From positions 14,733,603-14,797,602 of the forward strand of contig NW_022097996.1 of NCBI RefSeq assembly GCF_002288925.2: a stretch of DNA of 64,000 bases. The letters run 5' to 3'. The stretch comes from Delphinapterus leucas. Its lineage: Eukaryota > Chordata > Mammalia > Artiodactyla > Monodontidae. The notes below the pieces were generated by a model, which had not been told where the DNA came from, did no database searches, and worked only from the letters and a program-made list of their open reading frames with translations. Positions 24,787-36,300 of the stretch are shown here, one piece after another (the stretch's first letter is position 1; each line of letters begins with the position of its first letter). The position numbers and the translations under genes were made by a program.

Positions 24787-24969
24787 CAATGTGCTATTAT
24801 TCAACCATAAAAAGAATGAAATCCTGCCATTTGTGAAAACATGGTTGGGCCTTGAGGGCATTAGCCTAAGTGAAATAAACCAGACAGAGAAAGAGAATAC
24901 AATATAATCTTTCTTACATATAAAATCTTTAAAAAAAAAAAAACCAAAAAACAAAACCCAAAAAACCCC

Positions 24970-25815
24970 CAAATCAAGTTCACAGATACAGAGAACAGAT
25001 TGATGGTTGCCAGAGATGGGGAGGGCGGGTTGGGGTGGGGGTGGAGAAATGGGTGAAGAGGGTCGAAAGGCAAAAAGAAAAGAAAAAAGGACTGTATGCA
25101 AACGGAGAGTTAAGAGACTCAGAGACAGCTCCATGACTGTGGGCTTTTGCACAGGGGCTGGGGAGGATTTCCTCTGGCTGCTTGGAATGTCTCTTGCTTC
25201 CTCTTGGTTCTCAGTGCCATGGTAGGTGACGAGGCTGGGGGCTACCCAAGACCTCCACCAGCCTGAGTCATCAGTTCCGTCCAGTCTGCCTTGGATTCTC
25301 TCTGGCAGCTCCCCTCCCCAGGACCAGCTTAGACTCCCCTTCCTCTAGTTGGACTGTTACTAGAAGACCTGCCTCAGGCCACCGGGGTCAAGGGGCAGTG
25401 TGTAAAATATTTTTAAAATGTTTTTAATTAAAAAAAACTTTCCTCAAGTCACACAGGGATTTATTGACTCAGGGATGATTAGAACCCAGAGGTCTCCAGT
25501 GGACATGTTGGTATTCTGGTCTGCAATTAAAAAAAAGAAAAAAAAAATCAAATATAGGGTCTGGTTGGGGGCATTGCTGTGACAAACAGCAAATACAAAA
25601 GCACTTCCCTACCAGGCTTCTGGGCCCTCAGCAGGCTTCTGAGGGGGCAGCTTCCAGAACACCTCCCAGTTGTGGTCCCCCCCTCCACTTCACCCCACCA
25701 CTACCACCATGCAGCAAAGGACAGGGACCCTTGTTCCCAATCTGCAACCTCCTAATAGGAAGTAGGCCTGTGGAGCAAAATGATGAAGGAAAGAAAGGAA
25801 AGGCATAGAGGGAAG
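24970..25815. other. No gene seen; MIR-like piece
   Basis: Unique-looking sequence between the L1 and the duplicated upstream region of unit B. 'cctcaagtcacacagggatt' at about 25442 is MIR-like. Confidence 0.45.
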
Positions 25816-25819
25816 AGGA

Positions 25820-26220
25820 GGATGACTTACTCTGCTTTGAACCAGGCTCACCGTGAACAGATTATTCCTTTCACTGGAAGAGGTTTTCATAATAAAGGTT
25901 CCTTTCTCTTTATTTTGCATCGTTATATCTGAAAGGTGCCGTAACAGACTTTGATGGAACTTTAAAAAAATTTTTTAACAAAGTATTTGTACCTGCATTG
26001 TGTTGTAAATGCTCACACCTCCCTAGGATAGAGGGCCCAGCACCAGTGAAGAATGGGGGACAGACTCGGGCTTGGGAACAGCACCATGGAGTCCATGGCA
26101 AGAGCCCGCAGATATCAGAGGCCCAACCCAGACACTGGAGGGTGAGGGAGAGGGTAGAGGAAGATGCTGGGAACCCTGAGGGGGTATTCACCAGGGTCCA
26201 AATGTTCTATCAGGTACAAC
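25820..26220 (+). repeat. Upstream TNFRSF10 block, unit B copy
   Basis: Aligns with 60665-61100 upstream of unit C ('aagtatttgtacctgcattg', 'ggcttgggaacagcaccatg' versus 'ggcttgagaacagcacaatg'). Part of it also aligns with 54370-54720 in reverse. It marks the 5' limit of the duplicated unit. Confidence 0.8.
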
Positions 26221-26954
26221 TTCAGGTTTTTAAAACAAACGTGATGAAAGTAAATTTATACAGCCATGCTAATGATAATTAAGGTCCTTAAAAAGTAGAA
26301 TTCACAACAGGAAAATATAGTGTGTATCCTTTGCCTTTAAATAAATACTTATTTGTAATTCGATAGTAAATTGATCATTAACATTAATTACGTGAATAGG
26401 CCCAGGGCAAAAAATCCCACCAGGTCTCTCTCATTCTCTAAGCACTTAAATCTCAGAAAGTGCAAGTGAGTCTGGCAGTCTACTCATTTTTCTAACAATT
26501 CAAGGTTTCTTAGTTCACACCCCTACAATAACGTGCAGGGGCGGGGCTGGAGGCGCTCCGCAGACTCTCGGGGCGGGGGGCGGGGTCTCCTTCTTGGGAG
26601 TCCCTGTTCTCTGGCCTCCTTGGGGCCCTGGTTAATGGAAGGGGGGCGGGGAGGAGCAGAAGCTGAGAGTGGGCAGAAGGCGGTAGTCAGAAGACAGGTG
26701 GTTCAGGGTTTATGAACGGGTGGGGCATTTGCCCTGCAAGGGGGCAGGGTCAGGACCCGCCTTGAACGCAGATTCTGAATCTCACAGCCCGGATCACAAC
26801 AGAGCATGTGGGAGGTGCCCTGTCCCCACCTCCAAAGGCACAGACCGTACGTACCCTTGATGAAAAACCGCATCCCCAGGCATCAGCCGCCAAAGCAGGC
26901 AGTTCCCTCTTTGAAACAGAGGTGCCGTCAAGGTCGCTGGGCTCCTCTCCTGAG

Positions 26955-27155
26955 CCACACGCGATTGGCTAGAAGTGGTGAATGTTTACGTCAACTCGAT
27001 GGAAGGCGTAGCTCATTCGCCCCCGCGGGTGACGCAACCTGAGGACGGTATAAAGCTAGCGTCAGGCTGAATCATTAGACCGTAGAGCCCTGACCCGCGC
27101 ATCCCACAGGCGGCGGGGACGATCCCGCGCCCCACGAAGCACACTTTCATTCTTG
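26955..27155 (+). promoter_or_regulatory. Promoter region of the intact TNFRSF10 gene
   Basis: GC-rich region just before exon 1. Visible elements: an inverted CCAAT box (ATTGG at 26964-26968), TGACGCAA at 27030-27037 (ATF/CRE-like, one base from an ATF4-C/EBP composite site), and TATAAA at 27049-27054. A start site near 27080 would fit the TATA spacing and leave a 5' UTR of about 75 bases. In humans TRAIL-R2 is induced by ER stress through CHOP/ATF4; the link here is inference. Confidence 0.55.
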
Positions 27156-27326
27156 ATGGCCGCTCTGCGGCGACCTGGACAGCGAGCGCCCCGCGACCGC
27201 ACGGGGCAGCGGGCACAGAGCACACAGGCCGCCTCGAGCACCCGGGCGGGGCGCGCCCCCGGTCCCAGGCCTCGGCTGCGGGGCCCCTTGGTTCTCATCT
27301 TCTTCGTCCTGGGTGTCCTGCTGTCG
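27156..27326 (+). CDS. TNFRSF10A: TNFRSF10 exon 1 (leader, signal peptide)
   Basis: 57 codons, phase 0 end, donor TCG|GTGAGT. An Arg-rich, Ala/Pro-rich N-terminus is followed by the hydrophobic core PLVLIFFVLGVLLS (residues 44-57). Start chosen at the first ATG, aligned with the ATGs of the unit A and C exons. The TTG just before it is not used. Confidence 0.88.
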
Positions 27327-30300
27327 GTGAGTTCCTGCCGCGAGTCCTGGCTCCAGACGGCGCGCTCCGTGGCCGGGAAAGGGCGGGGGCGAGGGGGGCG
27401 GGATACGGCTGGGCATGTCCCGGCAGCACCCACCCGGGCGAAGCCCAAGTACAGGGGGTGAGGGGGTGGCGGAGTGCGGATCCGGGGCTGGCAACATCTA
27501 CCTGCGGCCCCGAAGGAGAAGAGCCCGCTCTCCGCCTCCGGGTCCTTGGAGGGTCTGGCCTCCAGATTGGTCCCAGGAGAGCATCAGCGAGTGACTGACA
27601 GATCGTCTTTTCTTTCTCTTCCCCTTTCCTTCCAACGATCCTCCTCACTCTTTCTCTCTTTTTCTCTCTTTTTATTTTGCACTACGTTTAACTTTTAAAA
27701 CGTGTCCTTTGTAAATCGATTAACCGTTTAGGCCCCTGCCTTCCCCCACCACTGCCTTAAGCACCTTTGAATTTCCTTTTCCCTGAAAGGGGAGCAACCT
27801 TTAACGTTGCTTGCTGTTTGTTGCAATTTATGGGTGCTGTGTAGAAACCATCAATCAACCCACAGTTGGGACCAGATTCTCACCACTTCTTTAGGAGGCG
27901 AGCTGGAGGCTCTGGGGGCGATTTGCCACTATCAGTGTGCATCCTAAAGAAACTCACTATGGAAAAAAATGTGCCTCCTTCCACTGCTTTCTCTGGTTGT
28001 TTGAGGCTCTTTTCGAAGTTTCTTATATGTTCACAGGAAAAAAAAAAAGAAGTTAAGGGCCTAACAAGGTTACAGGAATCATGAAAATGTGTACTTTTCA
28101 TTGTACAAATTAGTACTAAAAATCAGAAAAGAAATAACGTTTTGTATTCACAAAAAAATATAGAATTAGTTTTTTAAATTATCAGTTTATCATAGGTAGG
28201 ATTCATGTTGAACACGGCTTGATGAATGGCTCTGGGTGCCTGTAGGCACTGTCAAGTATCCGTGTAGCCATGTGCATTGTCTGTTAGGTAACTCCTTAGA
28301 AGTGGAACTGCTGTCAGCAGGTTAGATAATTTTACACGTTTGTTTAGATAAGGATAAAGTGGCCTCCAAAAGAAGGCTGGACGATTTTACCTCACACCGA
28401 GAGTCCACAAGTGTGCCTGTTTCCCTACACCTTTGCCACATTAAACTTTAATTCTTTGCTAGTCTAAGAAGTAAAAATGGGGCACCACAGTGCTGTGGTT
28501 TTGATTCCTCGGTGCCAGTAGAGATTTTCAAGGATCCATGAGATTTCTGAGACTGGGAGTGGATGACCAGGAGACCCCAGATTAGGCAGCAGGGGAGGGG
28601 GCAAAAATACAAACAGTAAAAGAACTGACAAAAATCTTACACAAATTCTTTCAGACAACATAAGAGTTCTTCAGTAGATTCTAAGCCCAGCATAACCCTA
28701 ATAGTGAAACCTGACAAAAACATTTGAAAAGAAGAAAAATATTAATACGTTTCAATATCCTTCCTAAAAACAGAGGCAGAATTCCTTAACAAAACAAATA
28801 GTAAACTAAATTCAGGAATATTTAAAGAAGAAAACATGCCATGACCAAGTGGGTTTAGTCACAGGAATAACATCTGAAAATGAGTCAGTGTTTTTCACTG
28901 TGCTAACACCATGAGGGAGAAAAACTATATGAACAGCTTAACAGATGCAGAAAAAGCATTCGACAACTCTTAACCTCCCTGTCATGCTAAAACCTCTCAT
29001 TATATCAGGGCAGAAGAGACCTTCCTCCATCTGATGAAGGCCACTTCCTCTTGGAGTCACATAGATTAGGGTAACCTAGAAAGGGGTGTGAAGGGATGTT
29101 CTGTAGTAATGCTGATTTCCAGGATCTAGATAGAGGGTTTGGGTTTCCCAAGTGTATGTGTTTTTAAAAACTGTTTGAATGGTACCCTTAAGAATTGTGC
29201 ATTTCTTTCTTTGTAAATCTTAACACTGAAAAAAACTGTAAAGAAATATGGAGCTCAAGTTACTGACAATGCTGAAGTATTGAGTTGCAGACGTGAATTT
29301 CATCATAAAAATAAGACACATAGGAGAATGGATAGAGGGATAGATAAAGAAAGAAATATGGGGCTTCCCTGGTGGTGCAGTGGTTAAGAATCCGCCTGCC
29401 AATGCAGGGGACACGGGTTCAAGCCCTGGTCCGGGAAGATCCCACATGCCGTGGAGCAGCTAAGCCCGTGCGCCACAACTACTGAGCCTGCGCTGTAGAG
29501 CCCGCGAGCCACAACTAGAGAAAGCCCGCGTGCAGCAACGAAGACCCAACGCGGCCAAAAATAAATAAAAATTAAATAAATTAATTTTAAAAAGAAAGAA
29601 ATATGTGATAAAGCAAATATAGCAAAATATTAGTTACAGAATCTAGGTGGTGAGTATATGAGAGTTTACCGTACAGATCTTTAAACTTTGTTGGATGCAT
29701 GAAAATGTTCATAATAAAACATTGAGGGAGAGCTCCTGTGAGAGGAGAACCAGGAAAGAGAGGAGGGAATAGGACTGTGAAGGCAGGGGAAGGAGATTCC
29801 ACCAACTTGTGGGGAGTCAGAGGAGGCCCAGCCTGGGGAAGGGACAACTTAGAGGACATATGTGGGCTTAGCTGTCCCCAAATGCTTGACAGACTTTTCT
29901 GTGGAAGAGAGCTGCATTTTATCTTTTTTAGATCCAGGCAGTTGAACTGGGCTCAACGTAAGCTGTTTCCATCTTAACTGTGTTTTTCTTTCTTTCTTTT
30001 TTTCCCCTTAATTTCACTTTCTATTTTGTCACTCCCAGGTTAAAGCAAAGTTGCAAAGACTATACAACCCCCCCCTTTTTCCTGTACCATGTGAAAAATA
30101 GCTGCTGATATGAGGAGACTCATCTCAAAACCCTGTATTGCTATTTCTTCTTCCTCTATGTGACTCATTATGTGGAATGCTAACAGCTTCCTTTCCAGGA
30201 CAGCTTGTCCAGTTAAAGCCAAAAGTTCATTACTCAACTGTGATCCTGTATCCTGATTTTGAAAAAGTGTGTGCATAGTATGACTCATTTGTGAAAATGC

Positions 30301-33300
30301 GTGTGTGCGCGCACGTACGCTCACGTGAGAAAGAAAGAGAGAGAGCCTGAGAGTATTACACATATGGTCAAATAGAAGAAGTAAAGACACAAAATAATGG
30401 ATGTTTTCTCTAACTGGGGGGATCCCTGTGGTTTCTGTATTCTTATAAAAAATTTTTCCTTGCCCATGCTTTCTGGAATAAACATTTTATTTTATTATAA
30501 GAGAAAGGAATACCAGGAAAAACATTTATGTGTAAGTTACTTGGTAGCACAAAAGGCCAGGGGACAAACATGAAAAGAATGAGAGTTTATAGCTGGAAGA
30601 AAGGCCCCAGTTCTGTTTCGTTTTGCAGGCTGTGGTCAAGGGACTGTGGGATACATCCTGGGAGGGATGAGAGTCTGCAAGCCACTCATGCCTGTCCCTG
30701 CTTTGTCTCCACAGATTGCGGCTGCTTCAGCCATGCCCATAAGGCAGGAAAAATTTCACCAGCAATTAACTGCCCCGCAGGGATTGAAACGCAGCCTCTC
30801 AGGGAAGTTGTGTCTACCAGGTACATTCTAAGACTGATCTCCAACCCTTACCGCACCCTTATCTTCATGTCCTTCTGGTCTTCTGATTCCTGCAGTTCCC
30901 GGCTCTTATTCCACAGGCATTTACTGGAAGTCTTCCATGTGCCAGGCGCTGTGCCAGTGGAGGGCACGAGGCCCCCGCCCTCCTGGAACCCTTCTCCTAG
31001 GATGGTACCCAGACAGATGGACAGATATGACAGTCAGAGAGATGAGATAGAAACCGTGAGGATAATTGAGTGATGGGTGGGACAGAGTCGGGGTTGGTGA
31101 GGCCTCCTGGGGATGGTGACTTTGGTGCAGAGAGCCAGGTAGAGTGCTCCTAAGAGGGCCCCAGGAACTGTCACGCCAGGGGGCAGGGCTGGGCTTGTTT
31201 GAGCAAAGCTAGGGGGCAGCTGGGGTGAGTGGAGGGTGGAGAGGTCACCGGGACAGGTGGGAAGAGGCCACAGACCCTGAACACTGTGAAGGGAGCATGA
31301 GTTTTATTTTTTTAGTGAGGTATTAAAGTAAGTAAAAATCTCACTGTTTTATATTGATACATGTTGAAATGATATTATGTTGGATATTGCCTCTTTCTTT
31401 TTACTCTTTAATGTGCCAACTATGAATGTGACTTTTATGTGTGGCTTGTAATGTATTCCTGTTGACCGTACTGGTCTAAGGTATGTGGTAGATGTAGAAT
31501 CAAAAGATTAAAGCCAGGTCAAGGAGAGTTCCCTGTGTGGATTCCACTGATGGCCGAAAGAGGCAGCCCTGTCCACACTGCCAGCCTCTGGGAATCCTGT
31601 GGGGATTTACTCACCAGCTTTTCCCTTCCTTCCCAGGGTTCCATATGGAGGAAGCCAGTGGAGATTGTACGCCGTGCACGGATAAGGTGGATTACACCAA
31701 TTATTCAAACACCCTGTCTTCTTGCTTACTCTGTAAGATTTGCAAATCAGGTACAGAACATGTCCCCATGCCTACAGTTGGGTGATGAGATGGGATTTGA
31801 ATGGAACGGGAAGTCAGAAACCTGATTTCCAGCCCAGCTAGGTCTTCATCCTACCCTGTCTTAGGTCAGTAAAATAAATGAAAACAGAAATTATTTGTAT
31901 AACATATGCCACCTGGTAGGGAAGTCTTTCAGAGCATCAGTTGGAAGGGGGGGAGTAATGTGTCCCTTGACAGAGGGGCTGGTTAGTGACAGCATGGGAG
32001 GCCTGGGTGAGTGGGACAGGGCTGGGTTTGAGCTGTGTGGCGAGTCTGGCTCTGGGCCGGGCCCCCGTGAGCCCTGTGACTTCTGCTCCAGGATCTCAGC
32101 CTCTCTCATGACCAGCTGGGCCAGGTCCTCTCCATCCAGAGTGTCTCATATTACACCCTGCCCCACCCCCACCCCGGCACTTGCTCCTGATTTGTGATCT
32201 AAAACCTTTTTCTTCCCAATCCTGATGTGATCTGTAATGACGCATGGTCCCTTTCATATGCCTCTATTGGTGACACGTGAACAGTGGCTGTCCTTTGGAT
32301 GGTCTGTGTGTGTTGCTGCAGAAAATGGCCCCCAAGTTACTTCCTGAACTGAGTAGAACTGAGTGGGTGGGGATCTGGGTGGTGAAGAATGGTTGAGAGA
32401 CACGTGAGGGAAACACACCCCCAAAACCTTATCTTTGGTCTCCAGGGGAAGAAGAGAAAAGTCCATGCACCTCAACCAAGGACACTGAGTGTCAGTGCAA
32501 ACCTGGCACTTTCCGTAGAGAAGATGCACCTGAATTCTGCTACAAGTGCAGAACCCGGTGAGACATGGGAGCCTAGGGGGCTCCCAACCCCCAGAGACCC
32601 CCAGTTTCCTTGTACCCCTTTCTCCGGTTTCCATGCAGCCCCTCCTACCTCCTCAGGGCTCCCTTGTGCCTGTGGGGTCTCCTGAGCATGCAGCAGCCCC
32701 TCCTCATTCCTCTGTGTGTCCTTCCCCAGGGCCCCCTTCCCACACCTCCTCAGAAGGAGCCTAGAAAGACAAGTGTCTACCACAGACAGAAGTCATAATG
32801 AGGCCATATGTGTGCTCCTTCAAGGTTCCCATAAAACCCGAGCCAACTCAGCTGGCCTCACATCCAGCCCTTGTTCCCCAATAAGATCTGAATCTTTCCT
32901 ATTTGGGGATGTAGGGGCCAATAGTAATTAGCTCTTCTCTGATGCTCCAGTGCTGGCTGTGATTGGTAGGAAGAGTCAACAGGTGGAGGACAAGAGGATC
33001 CTTGTATTAAAGCTTCACTGGAGGATGAGGCTTGGCTTGTGCCCAAACCCTTCTGACCCTTGACTTGGATGAGATGCCCCGTCCCAGGGGCCCAGCTCCT
33101 GAAGGGGCAGCTCTGAACACTCACCAGGAGCCCTGGGGCCTGAAGTGCACAAGCCCAGATCCTTCTCCCACCCAGCAAGGGGTAGTGAGGGGACCCAGCC
33201 CTGCCGACAGGAGAAGTCCATCCCTCCTGCACTGTCTTGTCAGGGTACCCCAGGTGGGAGTTTTCTCCGTCTTTCTCCTCATCTGGCCAGCTTTCCCTGA

Positions 33301-36300
33301 CGGATCCCCTCCATGTCCTCCCTGTGTCTGTACCCAGGTGCCCTGATGGGATGGTCGTGGCCACGCCCTGTAGCCCCTTCAGCGACCTCACATGTGTGGA
33401 CCGAAAATCAGGTACCCAGGCCAGTGGGGAGGCCCCGGTTCCTGGTGAGACAGTGACCATGCGCCCAAGACTGTCCACCACTCCCTCTTCCTCCTCAGAC
33501 ACTTCACAGCTGGTGATCAAAATTGTAGTTGGACTATCTGTCTGTGTCCTGCTGCTGATCGTGTATATTTTCTGGCGGTTCTACAGTCAAGGTGAGGTTC
33601 TGGGAGGGAAGGGGGAGGTGCTGGCCCCCTCCTCCATCTCCCCAATCCTCCTGTTCCTCCTGGCTTGGCTCTGATCTTGTTCCCCGGGATCCCCCTCCAC
33701 CTCCCACCTCACCTGCTCCTACGAAGCCGGGATCACATGAGTCCCCCATCTCAGCTGACGGTCCCCTCTTCCCCCTGGCCAAGTATGGTGGGCAGGGAGC
33801 AGGGTCAGTTCTTAATGTCTTTAGGACCCCCAGCCAGGGCAGAGAGGTGGTCAGCACCTTGACTGGGTGACAAGAGTCAGGGGAGAGGGTCGTTCAGCAG
33901 AACCCCACAGAGATTTTACGTGGGTTTCATTTTCCCCCTTCTCTTCTCCCTCCCCGAGGGTTCTCCAGATTTGGAATGGCCCGCTCCCTGTCACCAGGCC
34001 CGGGGCTCCTTGTTCAGTGTCTGAGCCCCCAGCCCACACCCTGTCCCTGGCACTGTCCCTGGGGAGGGAGGTGCTGCAAGAGGGCGCTCCCCACGGCTCA
34101 GGTGGATGCCTCTTCTCTTCTAGGTCGTGGCGTGGACCCTAAGTGCCTGGACAAAGTGAGTTGGTTTCTCCAGGACCTGGTGGCATCAGGCCCTCAGTAA
34201 CTGCTTGGCCCTGGGTGGACACGGTCCCCAATTTGTCCTATGCTGTTGTCCCTGGCTCTCTCAAGTGGCCTAGGAGCTCTGGGCTGACAGTAGGAGAGCA
34301 ACTGGCCTGTTGAGAGCAGCTCTAAGGCTGGTTGGCAGTGCTAGCCCTGTCCCTCTTACTGCTTGTGAGACACCCTCACCCCATAACCCTGGTTGCACGC
34401 TGGGGCATGGAGGGTGTCAGGAAGGGGTGCTGAAACCCCCCTTAGCACAGCACTAGGGTCCAGGTGCCATCAGCAGAGCCCTGGATGTGCTGAGTCTGTA
34501 CCCACCTGGGGGGCACAGCATGGGAGTAGGTGGGGAGGCAAAACCCACAATGTCCCCCGCAGACACTACATGGATCTGTGGGTATGGATTCCTGAGTCAG
34601 CTCTTTGCCTTCCCAAGGTCCTCTTCTGGCGCTCACATCCCTTAAGAGGTCCTGGGGCTCTGGACAATGCCCACAACAATATGCTGATCAACAGAGATTC
34701 GCTGATTGATCTGGTCCCTGAGCAGGAGGCAGAAGAGCAGGTGAAGCCGACAGATGCCACGGCCCAGTCCCAGGGGGAAGCAAAGCGTCTGCTGGTGAGT
34801 GTAGTGCCCTGGCCCTTCTGCTTGCCCAGGACTGTGGTAGAAACAGGGAAGGGCCGATGCTGGTCAGGTCTCCTGTCCCATGGGCAAGTGGTGATGGAGG
34901 GAGATCATGGTCATGGAGGGGAAGGGAGCCCACCCCCTGCTATGGTCGACTGGCAGCTCTTATGCTACTTATCATCTCACTTGTTCTCATCACGTTCCTG
35001 GTGTCTAGAACAGCCAGAGTGGTCCCTCCCATGATTGTTCAGTGATGGAATTAAAGCTACATGATATTTTTCTGTGTGATTGTTACATGCTTTTAAGCCA
35101 TTCCTCATCACGTTAGGAATTTCACATTTATTTCAAAATTATTATTAAGTTGAATCTATTTGAAAATTAGTATTTGTCTCAATGAATAGACATATTTGTG
35201 GGGTGGCTTCCTAGTAGAAGTAGAATCTCTTTGTCAACGTATAGAAGTATTTTTCACTGTACACACACACACACACACACACACACAGACGTTTGGGGTC
35301 ATATCATTTCAATAGTTTTGATATGACATTAATATATTTCTTTTTTGGTAACAAGCAAAAAACTGACTTAAACTTGTATTTCTTTTGTTTTGATTATTTC
35401 GAGATGATTGTTGTCTTGTCTGGTAAGAGTCTTTCTAAGCAGACATGCTCTTGTGCCCATGAGTACATGCATGTGTGTTTTTTCATTTGGTTTAGTATTT
35501 TAATGTGCAGAATTTTATATATTAACTAATTAAATCTGTCGATACATTTATTTTTCATTGCTCAGAGCTTTTAAAGTCCTTCATCGGGACTTCCCTGGTG
35601 GCGCAGTGGTTGAGAGTCCGCCTGCTGATGCAGGGGACACAGGTTCGTGCCCCAGTCCGGGAAGATCCCACATGCTGCAGAGCGGCTGGGCCCGTGAGCC
35701 ATGGCTGCTGAGCGTGCGCGTCCGGAGCCTGTGCTCCACAACGGGAGAGGCCACAACAGTGAGAGGCCTGTGTACAGCAAAAAAAAAAAAGGAAAAAAAA
35801 AGGTCCTTCATCAAACAGAAGATAAAATTCTCTAATTTCTTAGGTAGGCTTTTAATTTTTTTTATTTTTATTTTTTGGCTGTGTTGGGTCTTCTTTTCTG
35901 TGCAAGGGCTTTCTCTAGTTGTGGCAAACGGGGGCCACTCTTCATCGTGGTGCGCGGGCCTACCAGGGAAGCCCAGGTAGGCTTTTTTAAAATGATGTGA
36001 TTGGTAGCATAGAGCTTGTAAGCTAAATGGAGGTACTTCCCTGGTGGTGCAGTGGTTAAGAATCCGCCTGCCAATGCAGGGGACATGGGTTCGAGCCCTG
36101 GTCCGGGAAGATCCCACATGCCATGGAGCAACTAAGCCTGTGTGCCACTACTGAGCCTGCGCTCTAGAGCCCACGAGCCACAACTACTGAGCCCACGTGC
36201 CACAACTACTGAAGCCTGCACACCTAGAGCCTGTGCTCTGCAGCAAGAGAAGCCACCGCAATGAGAAGCTCGCACTCCACCACGAAGAGTAGCCCCGGCT

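Larger units (their letters stand above)
21235..24960 (+). mobile_element. L1 ORF2 host copy with two nested L1s
   Basis: An L1 ORF2 reverse-transcriptase-to-C-terminus segment. It reads across two younger insertions: an L1 3' end at 21395-21523 and an L1 at 21968-23570. ORF2 phrases continue exactly on the far side of each ('aaataggaaa' before, 'ataggaaagaaagaagtaaa' after). Ends with a (TA)n(CA)n run and an A-rich tail. Frame breaks throughout. Confidence 0.85.

Noticed and set aside
32858..33520. Minus-strand open stretch of 220 codons
   Set aside because: It lies opposite TNFRSF10 exon 5 and introns and has no recognisable domain.
34393..35034. Open stretch of 213 codons
   Set aside because: Only the part 34618-34794 is an exon. 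The rest runs into introns, as shown by a good acceptor and donor and by homology of the downstream part to unit A intron 8.
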